From contig NZ_CP108430.1 in the NCBI RefSeq assembly GCF_041435335.1, positions 7,591,001 to 7,655,000 on the forward strand: a DNA stretch of 64,000 nt, given 5' to 3'. The position numbers were made by a program, and so were the translations under genes. How positions within the stretch are numbered: the first letter of the stretch is position 1; the number at the start of each line of letters is the position of its first letter. The stretch is from Streptomyces sp. NBC_01283. GTDB lineage: Bacteria; Actinomycetota; Actinomycetes; Streptomycetales; Streptomycetaceae. The notes below the pieces were generated by a model. It was not told the DNA's origin. It did no database searches and saw nothing but the letters and a program-made list of their open reading frames with translations. Positions 16,841-25,069 of this stretch are shown here, piece after piece.

Positions 16841-17142
16841 GCGGGGTACCTGACCAGCAACAACGGGGGCGCTGGAAATGTGGTCGCGGCGGGCTGAACC
16901 GCTGGGCCATCATGACGACGTGATTCACGGACGCGACGGTGGGGCAGGAGTCGCCGCACCGCGCGGACCGTGAGCGGCCCGCCCCCGGACCTCCCGTCCG
17001 GGAACCCTTCGGGCCACCGACGAGAGGCAGAGGAAGATGGCTTACAGCAAGCAAGAGACGGCGGGCGGCCCGACGTGTTGGCGCACGGCCAGGTAATTCA
17101 CGATTCCCGGTTGCGTCGACGCTTGATGTGAGGCTGTTTCCC
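16841..17142 (+). other. 302-bp intergenic region with a short upstream reading frame
   Basis: The only structured item seen is a 19-codon frame at 17037-17096 with its own ribosome site. No clear promoter or terminator hairpin is visible. The longer frame continuing from 16939 into the HEAT gene lacks a credible start. Confidence 0.4.
17037..17096 (+). CDS. Putative 19-residue leader peptide
   Basis: An ATG with GAGAGG about 9 bases upstream opens a 19-codon frame ending in TAA. The peptide reads MAYSKQETAGGPTCWRTAR. It ends 46 bp before the HEAT-repeat gene. The codons follow normal Streptomyces use, apart from a TAA stop, which is rare here. The adjacent Cys-Trp-Arg codons could act in attenuation, but no terminator/antiterminator pair was found. 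It may be a chance frame. Confidence 0.35.
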   Translation: MAYSKQETAGGPTCWRTAR

Positions 17143-18561
17143 ATGTTCGATCCGGTCATAGCGCCCAGCGGTACGCTGCTCGGCCTGCTGCAGAGGGGCC
17201 GCGGCGACGGCACGCTGCACGCACTCACCGCACCTCGATCCGAGGCGCTCGCCGCCCTCGACACCTGTGTTCTCCACGACCCACGCCACGACTGGCAGGT
17301 GGAGAACCGCTCCCTCTACTACGCCAGGCTCTACCTCGATCTCCGCGGTGGCATCGAGGAGATCGAGCGGCATCTCTTCGATGCCGAGGACGTCCTGAAC
17401 ACGGACGACTCCCGCACCGGCCTCGCGCTCGCGGTGCTCGGGCACCTCGCCTCGTACGGCAGGCACGACGCCCTCGAACTGCTGCGACGGTACGCGGCGT
17501 TCGGCGCCAACTGGGCCTGGGCCCTGGACGAACTGGCGCTGCGCGACGACGACGCGGGCCTGCGTGCCCTCGCCGTGCCCGTGCTCGCCAGATTCCCCGA
17601 GGACGCGGAGGGCGAGGCCGAACTGGCCGCCGTCGTGCGCGACGCCTACGAACCCCGGCCCTGGCGGCTGTGGGAGGAGGACCCGAGGCAGGCCGTCGGC
17701 GCCCGTGTGCGCGCCGCACGGGAACAGGGCTCCTTCGACCGCTGGCAGCGGCAGATGCGGCCGGCTGGGCCACGCCCCGGCTGGAGCGTCCAGGCCGTCT
17801 TCGACTGGGCCCAGGAAGGGCTCGAACGCGGCGCCGTCCTGCATGTGCCCGCCGCCCGCTGCCTGAGCGCGGTCGCCGGGCCCGAGGACCGCGCCGAGAT
17901 CCTCGAAGCCGCCCGCAACGGCTCCGACGGGGCGCGCGGCACGGCCCTGCGCTACCTCGCGGACGCCCATGATCCCGATGTGTTCGACCTGATCGAGTTC
18001 GCGGTGGAGAGCCCGTCACGGGCGGTCGTGGACGCCGCGGCCGAGGCCTTCGAACGGATGCGCGGCGTCGGCGCCGTGGAGCGGGCCCGCCGCTGGGCCC
18101 AGCGCCCCGACGAGCTCGGCGCCGCGGCGGGACGGGTGCTCGCCTGCAGGGGAGGCGCCCAGGACAGCAAGCTCGTGCTCGCCGCGCTCCGGGAGGCCGT
18201 CCGCGGCGAAGGCCCGGACGCACAGACCCTCTGGACACTCGTCGACGGCGCCGGACGCCTGGGCATCGCCTGCGCGGCCCCCGTCCTCCGCCACGTCTAC
18301 CGCGAGACCGCCTCCTCCCACCTCCGTGGCCGCGCCGCCCGCGCGCTCGCCGCCACCGACCCCTCCTTCGCCGCCGGATTCGCCGTCGAATGCCTGTGGG
18401 ACTGCGAGGAGTCCACCCGCGAGGTCGCCGCACGGCACGCCGAGACCGGCGACGCCCGTGTGGTCACCCAGCTCAGAAGGCTCGCCTCGGATCCCGCCGA
18501 GGAGGACGAGGTACAGACCGCGGTACGGAGCAGGATCGGCCCCGACGCGGCCGAGGTGTAG
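17143..18561 (+). CDS. HEAT-repeat-like protein
   Basis: This 472-residue protein is almost all alpha-helical. It shows repeated paired helices such as RTGLALAVLGHLASYGRHDA, LRALAVPVLARFPEDAEGEA, ARGTALRYLADAHDPDVFDL and SHLRGRAARALAATDPSFAA. These resemble HEAT or PBS-lyase-type repeats that form a protein-binding solenoid. No enzymatic motif, signal peptide or membrane span is seen. The ATG at 17143 with GTGAGG at 17127-17132 is preferred over upstream starts, where the translation is low in helix and rich in Arg and Pro. The partner is unknown. Confidence 0.7.
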   Translation: MFDPVIAPSGTLLGLLQRGRGDGTLHALTAPRSEALAALDTCVLHDPRHDWQVENRSLYYARLYLDLRGGIEEIERHLFDAEDVLNTDDSRTGLALAVLGHLASYGRHDALELLRRYAAFGANWAWALDELALRDDDAGLRALAVPVLARFPEDAEGEAELAAVVRDAYEPRPWRLWEEDPRQAVGARVRAAREQGSFDRWQRQMRPAGPRPGWSVQAVFDWAQEGLERGAVLHVPAARCLSAVAGPEDRAEILEAARNGSDGARGTALRYLADAHDPDVFDLIEFAVESPSRAVVDAAAEAFERMRGVGAVERARRWAQRPDELGAAAGRVLACRGGAQDSKLVLAALREAVRGEGPDAQTLWTLVDGAGRLGIACAAPVLRHVYRETASSHLRGRAARALAATDPSFAAGFAVECLWDCEESTREVAARHAETGDARVVTQLRRLASDPAEEDEVQTAVRSRIGPDAAEV

Positions 18562-18565
18562 CCGT

Positions 18566-18587
18566 CGCGCCCCGGGGGAGGGGCGCG
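18566..18587 (+). terminator. Terminator-like hairpin after the HEAT gene
   Basis: CGCGCCCC (18566-18573) pairs perfectly with GGGGCGCG (18580-18587) around a 6-base loop, starting 5 bp after the stop codon. Confidence 0.55.
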
Positions 18588-18595
18588 TGCGGAGG

Positions 18596-18643
18596 GGAAC
18601 GCTCATGGGACGTTCCTCGCCAGGAAAGATCCACGTTGACGTG
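18596..18643. promoter_or_regulatory. Two inverted repeats before the glycosyltransferase operon
   Basis: GGAACG (18596-18601) mirrors CGTTCC (18611-18616). CACGT-TG-ACGTG follows at 18632-18643 and overlaps a TTGACG (18636-18641) that could be a -35 box. The operon starts at 18673 with no clear ribosome site, so a leaderless or short-leader transcript is possible. Confidence 0.35.
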
Positions 18644-18672
18644 ACCACGCCCCGCGCGACGACAACACGGGT

Positions 18673-19803
18673 ATGCGTGTCGTCATCGTCACCGAATCCT
18701 TCCCTCCCGACGTCAACGGCGTGGCGCACTGCGCCCTCCAGACCGCCCGGCAGCTCGCCGCCCGCGGTCACGCCCCCCTGGTCATCGCCCCGGCTCCCGC
18801 GGCCGGGGCGGACGCCGCAGCCGATGCCAGTGCGCCCTGCCCCGTCATTCGTGTCCCCTCGCTGCCCCTTCCCGGCTATCCGCAGGTCAGGGTGGCGCTG
18901 CCCAGCCGGCGCCTGTCGGCCGCGCTGAGCGCGCACCGGGCCGAACTCGTCCACCTGGCCAGCCCGTTCGTCCTCGGGGCGCGCGGCATGGCAGCCGCCG
19001 CGCGTCTGGGCATACCCGCCGTCGCCGTCTACCAGACGGACCTGGGCGGCTACGCCCGTACGTACATGGGGATGGGCGAGGCCACCGCATGGCGCCGTAT
19101 CCGTGCCGTCCACGCCGCGGCCGACCGCACGCTCGCCCCGTCGTCCGCCGCCCTGCGCGACCTCGTGTCGCACGGGGTGCCACGGGTACGGCTGTGGCCA
19201 CGGGGTGTGGACACCGCCCGGTTCGGGCCCGCCCTCCGGGACGAGGCCGTACGCCGTGAACTCGCGCCGAACGGTGAGCTGATCGTCGGCTACGTAGGGC
19301 GTCTCGCTCCCGAGAAGCAGGTCGAACTCCTCGCCGGGGTGTGCTCCCTCGATGGCGTACGCCTCGTCGTCGTCGGCGACGGACCCAGCGAGGGGCCCGT
19401 CCGGGCCGCGCTGCCGGGCGCGGTCATGCTCGGACGCCGTACCGGCGGCGAACTCGCCCGGATCTTCGCCTCGCTGGACCTCTTCGTGCACACCGGGCCC
19501 TACGAGACGTTCTGCCAGACCGTGCAGGAAGCCATGGCCAGTGGTGTGCCGGTGGTCGCGCCCGCCGCGGGCGGACCCCTCGACCTCGTCGTCCCCGGCC
19601 GCACCGGAGTCCTGGTGCCACCCCGGGACGCCCTCGCGGTGCGCGACGCGGTCTGGGCGCTCGCCGCCGATCCAGGGCTGCGGGCGGCGTACGGAAGGGC
19701 CGGGCGCGCCGCCGTCGAGGGGCGGACCTGGGGGGCGGTCGGCGAGCAGCTCGTCGACCACTACGCCGACGTGCTCGCCGCGCGGACGGCGGTGGCGGCA
19801 TGA
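18673..19803 (+). CDS. Glycosyltransferase family 4, GDP-mannose-dependent mannosyltransferase-like
   Basis: This 376-residue GT-B enzyme resembles PimB'/MgtA-type alpha-mannosyltransferases of actinobacteria, which mannosylate membrane lipids on the cytoplasmic face. The N-terminal nucleotide-fold start is MRVVIVTESFPPDVNGVAHC. The acceptor-side motif YQTDLGGYARTYMG lies near residue 119. GYVGRLAPEKQVELL near 205 and GPYETFCQTVQEAMASGVPV near 275, with the E-x7-E type motif, mark the donor domain. The donor is inferred. Its TGA overlaps the ATG of the next glycosyltransferase in ATGA, so the two are translationally coupled. Confidence 0.83.
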   Translation: MRVVIVTESFPPDVNGVAHCALQTARQLAARGHAPLVIAPAPAAGADAAADASAPCPVIRVPSLPLPGYPQVRVALPSRRLSAALSAHRAELVHLASPFVLGARGMAAAARLGIPAVAVYQTDLGGYARTYMGMGEATAWRRIRAVHAAADRTLAPSSAALRDLVSHGVPRVRLWPRGVDTARFGPALRDEAVRRELAPNGELIVGYVGRLAPEKQVELLAGVCSLDGVRLVVVGDGPSEGPVRAALPGAVMLGRRTGGELARIFASLDLFVHTGPYETFCQTVQEAMASGVPVVAPAAGGPLDLVVPGRTGVLVPPRDALAVRDAVWALAADPGLRAAYGRAGRAAVEGRTWGAVGEQLVDHYADVLAARTAVAA

Positions 19804-21056
19804 GGGCGGCCCTGTACAGGGAAGCGGCCTGCCGCGAGGCGGCGGCACGGAGTGGCGCGCGCCCCGCCGGGTCGCTGCGCATCGTGCGGCTCGCGAACTT
19901 CGTCGCCCCCACGTCCGGCGGACTGCGCACCGCGCTGCGGGAGTTGGGGCGCGGCTACCGCGCGGCCGGGCACGAGCCCGTACTGATCGTGCCCGGCGCA
20001 CGGGCCGGGGTCCGCGACACCGACCAGGGCCGCGTCGTGACCCTGCCGGGCACACTGCTGCCCGGCACCGGCGGCTACCGCGTCCTCACGGACCGCCGAA
20101 GGGTGGCCCGGGTCCTCGAACGCCTCGCCCCCGACCGCATCGAGGTCTCGGACCGCACCACACTGCGCTGGACCGGCGCGTGGGCCCGGCACCGCAGGAT
20201 CCCGGCCGTGATGGTCTCCCACGAGACCGCGCACGGCGTCCTCAGTTCCTGGGGCATGCCCCAGCAGGCCGTCCTGCGTGCGGCCGACGCCCTCAACTCC
20301 CGGACCGCGCACGCCTATGCGCGGGTCGTGTGCACCACGGAGTGGGCCGAGCGCGAGTTCGTCCGCGTCGGGGCGCGCAACGTCGTCCGCGCGCCGCTCG
20401 GCGTCGACCTCGTGGGCAGCCACCCGGGGCTGCGTGATCCACGCGCGCGTGCCCGCCACGCGCGCGAGGGCGAGGTGCTGCTGGTGCTCTGCTCACGGCT
20501 GTCCGTTGAGAAACGGCCGGGCATGGCGCTCGACGCCCTGGAGGCGCTCCGTGGCCGGGGCGTGCCGGCGGTGCTCGCGGTGGCGGGGGACGGGCCGCTG
20601 CGGGCCCGCCTCGAACTGCGGGCGCGCGAGCGGCGGTTGCCGGTGACGTTCCTGGGGCACGTCGCGGACCGCACGGCCCTGGGGGCGCTGCAGGCCACGG
20701 CCGACGTCTGCCTCGCGCCGGGCCCCTGCGAGACGTTCGGGCTCGCGGCCCTGGAGGCGCTCGCCTGCGGTACGCCGGTGGTGGCCAGCGCGTCGTCGGC
20801 GCTCCCGGAGATCGTGGGCGGTGCGGGCGCGGTGGCGACGGACAGCGGTGAGTCGTTCGCGACCGCCGTTCAGACTCTCCTCGCCCGTCCCGAGCGGTCC
20901 CGGAGGGAGACGGCACGCGTGCGTGCCGAGTGCTTCGGGTGGGAGGGGGCTGTCGCGGCGTTCCTGGGGGCGCATGAGGCGCGGCTCGGGGTGCGGGGCG
21001 CAGGGGAGTTCGGAGCATCGGCCGACGAAACGCTCGGCGAGGGGCGTGCGTCATGA
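19800..21056 (+). CDS. Glycosyltransferase family 4 (second of a coupled pair)
   Basis: This 418-residue GT-B glycosyltransferase follows its neighbour with a 4-bp overlap. After a basic leader of about 25 residues come RIVRLANFVAPTSGGLRTAL, VSHETAHGVLSSW near 140, LCSRLSVEKRPGMALDALEA near 230, and GPCETFGLAALEALACGTPV near 310 with the EX7E donor motif. It resembles D-inositol-3-phosphate or mannosyl transferases but cannot be assigned. The last 40 residues are Gly/Ala-rich. Pairing with the first enzyme suggests sequential sugar additions to one acceptor, perhaps a phospholipid. Confidence 0.83.
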   Translation: MRAALYREAACREAAARSGARPAGSLRIVRLANFVAPTSGGLRTALRELGRGYRAAGHEPVLIVPGARAGVRDTDQGRVVTLPGTLLPGTGGYRVLTDRRRVARVLERLAPDRIEVSDRTTLRWTGAWARHRRIPAVMVSHETAHGVLSSWGMPQQAVLRAADALNSRTAHAYARVVCTTEWAEREFVRVGARNVVRAPLGVDLVGSHPGLRDPRARARHAREGEVLLVLCSRLSVEKRPGMALDALEALRGRGVPAVLAVAGDGPLRARLELRARERRLPVTFLGHVADRTALGALQATADVCLAPGPCETFGLAALEALACGTPVVASASSALPEIVGGAGAVATDSGESFATAVQTLLARPERSRRETARVRAECFGWEGAVAAFLGAHEARLGVRGAGEFGASADETLGEGRAS

Positions 21057-21922
21057 AGCCGTTGTGTTTCGTGGCTCTCGGCGACTCCCTCACCGCAGGC
21101 ATCGGGGACCCCGTGGACGAGGGGTGGCGCGGATGGGCGGCGCTGCTGGCCGAGGGGCTGGCAGCGGGTGAGGGGGCGGTGCGGGAGGGGGTGGTGCGGT
21201 TCCACAACCTCGCCGTCAGCGGCTCCCAGACCGGGGACGTGCTGGACCGGCAACTGCCCGTGGCCCTGGAGCTGCGGCCCGACCTGGTCTCGGTCGTCGT
21301 CGGCGTCAACGACACCCTGCGCTGCACGTTCGACATCCGGGCCGTGGCGGCACGCCTCGACGAGGTCTACGCCGCCGCCGGGCGGCACGGCGCCCACCTG
21401 CTCACCGCCTGCCTCCCCGACCCGGGGGCCATGCTCGGCCTCCCCGGCGCCCTGGCACGCCCGCTGGCCCGGCGGCAGCGCGCGGTCAACGCCGTCGTGC
21501 ACGCGCTGTCCGAGCGCTACGCCGCCGTCCACCTGCATCTCGCGGACGACGAGTGGGTCGCCGACCGCACCCTGTGGAGCGCGGACCGGCTGCATCCCGG
21601 CGAGCGGGGCCACCGTCTTGTTGCCGCCCGCTTCCACGCGCTGCTCGCGGCCCGGGGCCTCGCGGCGGGCGGCCCGCCCTCGTGCGAGCCCCAACTGCCC
21701 TCGCCCACCCGCTCGGCGAGCCTGCTGTGGCTGGCGACCGCGGGCACCGGCTGGGTGGCGCGCCGGTGCACCGATCTGCTGCCCCAGCTGCTCACCCTCG
21801 CGGCCGACGAGGTACGCCATCAGGTACGGGGCAGCAGCGCCCGGCTCGACCTGAGCGCCACCCACGCGGTGACGGCGGCGCTCGCGGCGCTGACCGTGGC
21901 CGAGCAGCCGGACGCGGCGTAG
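21053..21922 (+). CDS. SGNH/GDSL family hydrolase
   Basis: This 289-residue esterase- or lipase-like protein has all four SGNH blocks. Block I is ALGDSLTAGIGDP near residue 10 (nucleophile Ser), block II NLAVSGSQTGDVL near 52 (oxyanion Gly), block III VVGVNDTLRC near 82 (Asn), and block V DRLHPGERGH near 182 (catalytic Asp and His). The C-terminal 80 residues after the domain are helical and extra to the usual fold. There is no signal peptide, so it is probably cytoplasmic. Its ATG overlaps the preceding TGA. In this operon it may act on a glycolipid acyl group; that is inference. Confidence 0.83.
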   Translation: MKPLCFVALGDSLTAGIGDPVDEGWRGWAALLAEGLAAGEGAVREGVVRFHNLAVSGSQTGDVLDRQLPVALELRPDLVSVVVGVNDTLRCTFDIRAVAARLDEVYAAAGRHGAHLLTACLPDPGAMLGLPGALARPLARRQRAVNAVVHALSERYAAVHLHLADDEWVADRTLWSADRLHPGERGHRLVAARFHALLAARGLAAGGPPSCEPQLPSPTRSASLLWLATAGTGWVARRCTDLLPQLLTLAADEVRHQVRGSSARLDLSATHAVTAALAALTVAEQPDAA

Positions 21923-21967
21923 GCGGCCTCAGGAGGGCTGCCTCAGGAACTCAGGGAGGGTGAGGCC

Positions 21968-22837
21968 TCAGCGTCGTGCCGCCGGGACGAAACGGACCGG
22001 GGTTCCTGGCACCGCCTGCGCCGCACCGGCCAGATCAGCCTCCCTGACCACCGCGATCACCGGGTAGCCCCCGGTCGTCGGGTGGTCGGCGAGGAACACC
22101 ACGGGCCGGCCGTCCGGCGGCACCTGGACGGCACCGAGGACCATGCCCTCGCTGGGGAGCTCATCGGTGAACGCCCGCTCCAGGGCCGGCCCTTCGGTGC
22201 GTAGACCGATGCGGTTGCTCGCCGAGGACACGCGGTACGCGCGCGTGGTCAGCGTGTGCCGGGCCGAGGGGGTGAACCAGTCGGCGCGCGGTCCTGGCGT
22301 CACCCTCAGGACCAGTTCGCGGGGTGGCGCGGGGTGCGGGACGGTGTCCACGCGTGCGTGGGGTGCGGCAGCGCTCCCCATAGGGATGACGGTTCCGTCC
22401 GTGAGCGGCGGCGGGCCGAGCCCGGAGAGCAGATCCGTGGAGCGGCTGGCGAGGACCGGCTCGACGGCCACTCCGCCGCCGAACGCGACATAGCAACGCA
22501 CTCCGGAGACGGCCGTTCCCACGTCGAGCACCGCGCCGGCCGGTACCCGCACGGGGGCACCCCACGCCACCGGTCGGCCGTCGACCGTCACCGGGCAGGG
22601 CGCTCCCACGACGGCCACCGTCACCGTGCAACGCGGTCGCACGGAGCAGCCGTTGAGCGTGGTCTCCAGGACGGCCGCGTCGGGCGGGTTGCCGACGAGC
22701 CGGTTGGCGAGGCGGGTCGCGGCCGGGTCGAGGGCCCCGGAGCGCGGCACTCCGAGGTGGGCGTGCCCGGGACGGCCCTGATCCTGCACGGTGGTCAGCG
22801 CCCCGGCCCGTACGACGGCGAAAGCACGGTCCGTCAT
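21968..22837 (-). CDS. pxpC: 5-oxoprolinase subunit PxpC (KipA/biotin-dependent carboxyltransferase-like)
   Basis: This 289-residue protein is the PxpC subunit of bacterial ATP-dependent 5-oxoprolinase, which with PxpA and PxpB opens 5-oxoproline to glutamate. It begins AFAVVRAGALTTVQDQGRPG with HLGVPRSGALDP, the family hallmark, and contains SNRIGLRTEGPAL near residue 210 and FLADHPTTGGYPVIAVV near 252. Length is standard. The ATG at 22837 overlaps the PxpB stop in ATGA and has GGGGGC upstream. It is the last gene of the pxp operon and convergent with the SGNH gene. Confidence 0.9.
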   Translation of the reverse strand: MTDRAFAVVRAGALTTVQDQGRPGHAHLGVPRSGALDPAATRLANRLVGNPPDAAVLETTLNGCSVRPRCTVTVAVVGAPCPVTVDGRPVAWGAPVRVPAGAVLDVGTAVSGVRCYVAFGGGVAVEPVLASRSTDLLSGLGPPPLTDGTVIPMGSAAAPHARVDTVPHPAPPRELVLRVTPGPRADWFTPSARHTLTTRAYRVSSASNRIGLRTEGPALERAFTDELPSEGMVLGAVQVPPDGRPVVFLADHPTTGGYPVIAVVREADLAGAAQAVPGTPVRFVPAARR

Positions 22838-23469
22838 CGTGCCCCCAGGCTGGGCACGGCTGGGCTGGGCACGAAGCGCACCCGCACCCCGGGGGTGAGC
22901 AGGGCGGCAGGCACGCGCGCGTGGTCCCACAGCACGGCATCGGTCGTGCCGATGAGCTGCCAGCCGCCGGGAGACGAGCGTGGATACATCCCCGTGTACG
23001 GCCCCGCAAGGGCGACGCTGCCGGCCGGGACGCTCGTGCGTGGTGTGGCCCGGCGAGGCACGTCGTAGCGCTCGGGCAGCCCCGTGAGATAGCCGAAGCC
23101 GGGCGCGAACCCGCAGAAGGCGACCCGGTATTCGGCCGCCGCGTGGATCCGGGCGACCTCCGCCACCGGGACCCCCCAGTGCGCCGCCACATCCGCCAGG
23201 TCGGGCCCGTCGTAGCGGACCGGGATCTCCCGGACGTCCTCCGCGCGCGCCGCGAGCGGCGGGATGTCCAGGGCGGCCAGCTCGGCGCCGACGGGGCCGG
23301 GGTCGTCAAGGCCGTCCAGGAGCACCGTGCGGGCCGCGGGGACGATCTCCCGTACGCGGATCAGGCCCGCGGCCCTGCGACGCAGCAGTTCGGCGTGGAG
23401 CGCCTGCGCCTTGTCGCCGTCGGCGAGTTCGACCAGCAGCGCCTGCTCGCCGACCGGAAGCACCCTCAC
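22834..23469 (-). CDS. pxpB: 5-oxoprolinase subunit PxpB (KipI/allophanate hydrolase-like)
   Basis: This 211-residue protein is the PxpB subunit. It opens VRVLPVGEQALLVEL, then has DIREIPVRYDG-like text (VREIPVRYDGPDLADVAAHWG near residue 88) and the conserved AFCGFAPGFGYLTGLPERY near 127, followed by RATPRTSVPAGSVALAG and PGGWQLIGTT. The GTG start at 23469 overlaps the pxpA stop in GTGA, which fixes it despite an open frame further upstream. PxpB and PxpC together phosphorylate or activate 5-oxoproline for PxpA. Confidence 0.9.
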   Translation of the reverse strand: MRVLPVGEQALLVELADGDKAQALHAELLRRRAAGLIRVREIVPAARTVLLDGLDDPGPVGAELAALDIPPLAARAEDVREIPVRYDGPDLADVAAHWGVPVAEVARIHAAAEYRVAFCGFAPGFGYLTGLPERYDVPRRATPRTSVPAGSVALAGPYTGMYPRSSPGGWQLIGTTDAVLWDHARVPAALLTPGVRVRFVPSPAVPSLGAR

Positions 23470-24242
23470 GCGAAGGCCTCCACCCGGACGCCCGCCGCTT
23501 CGAGGCGTGCCCGGACCTGCCGGGCGAGGGCCACCGCCCCCGGGGTGTCGCCGTGCAGGCACAGCGAGCGCGCGCGGACGTCGATGCGCCGGCCGCCCTG
23601 GGCGGTGACCGCCCCGAACCGGGCCATGCCCACGGAGCGTTCGACGACGGCGTCCGCCTCCGTGATGACGGCGCCATCGTCGCCGCGTGGCACGAGCGTC
23701 CCCTCCGGGGTGTACGCACGGTCCGCGAACGCCTCGGTGACGACGGGCAGCCCGGCCTTGCCCGCCACCTCCAGGAAGCGCGATCCGGGCAGCCCGAGGA
23801 CCGGCAGCGCGTCATCCGCGAGCAGGACACCGTCGAGGACGGCGCGCGCCTGCTCCTCGTCATGGACGACGCGGTTGTAGAGCGCTCCGTGCGGCTTCAC
23901 GTACGACACGCGCGTGCCTGCCGCCCGCGCGAAGACCTCCAGGGCGCCGATCTGGTACGCCACTTCGGCCGCGAGCTCGTCGGCGGGCACGTCCATGGAG
24001 CGGCGCCCGAAGCCTGCCAGGTCGCGGTAGGAGACCTGGGCGCCGATCCGTACCCCGCGTGCGGCGGCCTGCTCGCACACGCGCCGCATGGTGGCCGCGT
24101 CCCCGGCGTGGAAGCCGCAGGCCACGTTGGCGCTCGTGACGACGGAGAGCAGCTCCTTGTCGTCGGTCAGGCGCCAGCGGCCGAAGCCCTCACCGAGGTC
24201 GGCATTGAGATCGATCACGGCGTCGGCCGGGGCTCGCGTCAT
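23466..24242 (-). CDS. pxpA: 5-oxoprolinase subunit PxpA (LamB/YcsF family)
   Basis: This 258-residue protein is the hydrolytic PxpA subunit. Family motifs are IDLNADLGEGFGRW near residue 10, SANVACGFHAGDA near 37, GAQVSYRDLAGFGRRSM near 67, YVKPHGALYN near 106 and SLCLHGDTPGAVALA near 228, with the Asp and His residues that bind the substrate. AGGAGA lies upstream of the ATG. It follows the DUF1445 gene by 35 bp, so transport, a glutamate/oxoproline-linked enzyme and 5-oxoprolinase share one operon. Confidence 0.92.
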   Translation of the reverse strand: MTRAPADAVIDLNADLGEGFGRWRLTDDKELLSVVTSANVACGFHAGDAATMRRVCEQAAARGVRIGAQVSYRDLAGFGRRSMDVPADELAAEVAYQIGALEVFARAAGTRVSYVKPHGALYNRVVHDEEQARAVLDGVLLADDALPVLGLPGSRFLEVAGKAGLPVVTEAFADRAYTPEGTLVPRGDDGAVITEADAVVERSVGMARFGAVTAQGGRRIDVRARSLCLHGDTPGAVALARQVRARLEAAGVRVEAFA

Positions 24243-24277
24243 CTGCGTAGATCTCCTGTTTCCTCCGGGTGGCCTGG

Positions 24278-25069
24278 TCAGGCCACCCGGTACTGCTCGT
24301 CACGGGCGTCGGTGATGAACATCTGGCCCGGCGCGTGCGTGATCGCGAACGGCGGCCGCGAGGCCATCACCGCGGCCTGCGGCGTCACCCCGCACGCCCA
24401 GAACACCGGGATGTCACCGGGCTCCGCGGCCACCGCATCACCGAAGTCGGGCCGGTCGAGGTCGTCGATGCCGAGCCCCGCGGGATCCCCGCAGTGCACG
24501 GGACTACCGTGCACCGCGGGCAGCAGCGAAGTCTCCCTGATCGCCGCCGAGAGGTGCTGCGGCGGCACGTGGCGCATCGACACCACCATCGGGCCGTGCA
24601 GCCGTCCCGCCGGACGGCAGGGGCGCGCGGTCACGTACATCGAGACGTTGCGGCCCTGCTCGACATGGCGCATCGGAACGCCTGACTCCGTCAGCGCCCA
24701 CTCGAAGGTGAAGCTGCAGCCGATCAGGAACGACACCAGGTCGTCCCGCCACCGGTCGGCGACGTCCGTGGGCTCGTCGGTCAACTCGCCGCCCTCCCAC
24801 ACCCGGTAGCGCGGCAGGTCCGTGCGCAGATCGGCGCCGGGGGCCAGGGGAGTGGTCCAGGAGCCCGCGTCCGTGACGTCGAGCACCGGGCAGGGCTTCG
24901 GGTTGCGCTGGCAGAACAGGAGCATGTCGTACGCCCAGTCGGCGGGCACGGAGATCAGATTGGCCTGCGTGTGACCGGCCGCCCAGCCCGCGGTCGGCCC
25001 GCTGGTGCCCGACCGGAAGAGCGCCCGGGCCTCCGCGGGACTCCGCGACGCCGTGGCCGCGGGGCTCAC
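24278..25069 (-). CDS. DUF1445 family protein (putative hydro-lyase / D-glutamate cyclase-like)
   Basis: This 263-residue protein belongs to the family labelled putative hydro-lyase, related to the D-glutamate cyclase domain that converts D-glutamate to 5-oxo-D-proline. Recognisable text includes [20 protein letters not shown] near residue 32, [14 protein letters not shown] near 56, [13 protein letters not shown] near 112 and [17 protein letters not shown] near 214. An oxoproline-forming role would suit the pxp genes next door, but it is inferred. The GTG at 25069 overlaps the transporter stop in GTGA. Confidence 0.82.
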   Translation of the reverse strand: MSPAATASRSPAEARALFRSGTSGPTAGWAAGHTQANLISVPADWAYDMLLFCQRNPKPCPVLDVTDAGSWTTPLAPGADLRTDLPRYRVWEGGELTDEPTDVADRWRDDLVSFLIGCSFTFEWALTESGVPMRHVEQGRNVSMYVTARPCRPAGRLHGPMVVSMRHVPPQHLSAAIRETSLLPAVHGSPVHCGDPAGLGIDDLDRPDFGDAVAAEPGDIPVFWACGVTPQAAVMASRPPFAITHAPGQMFITDARDEQYRVA

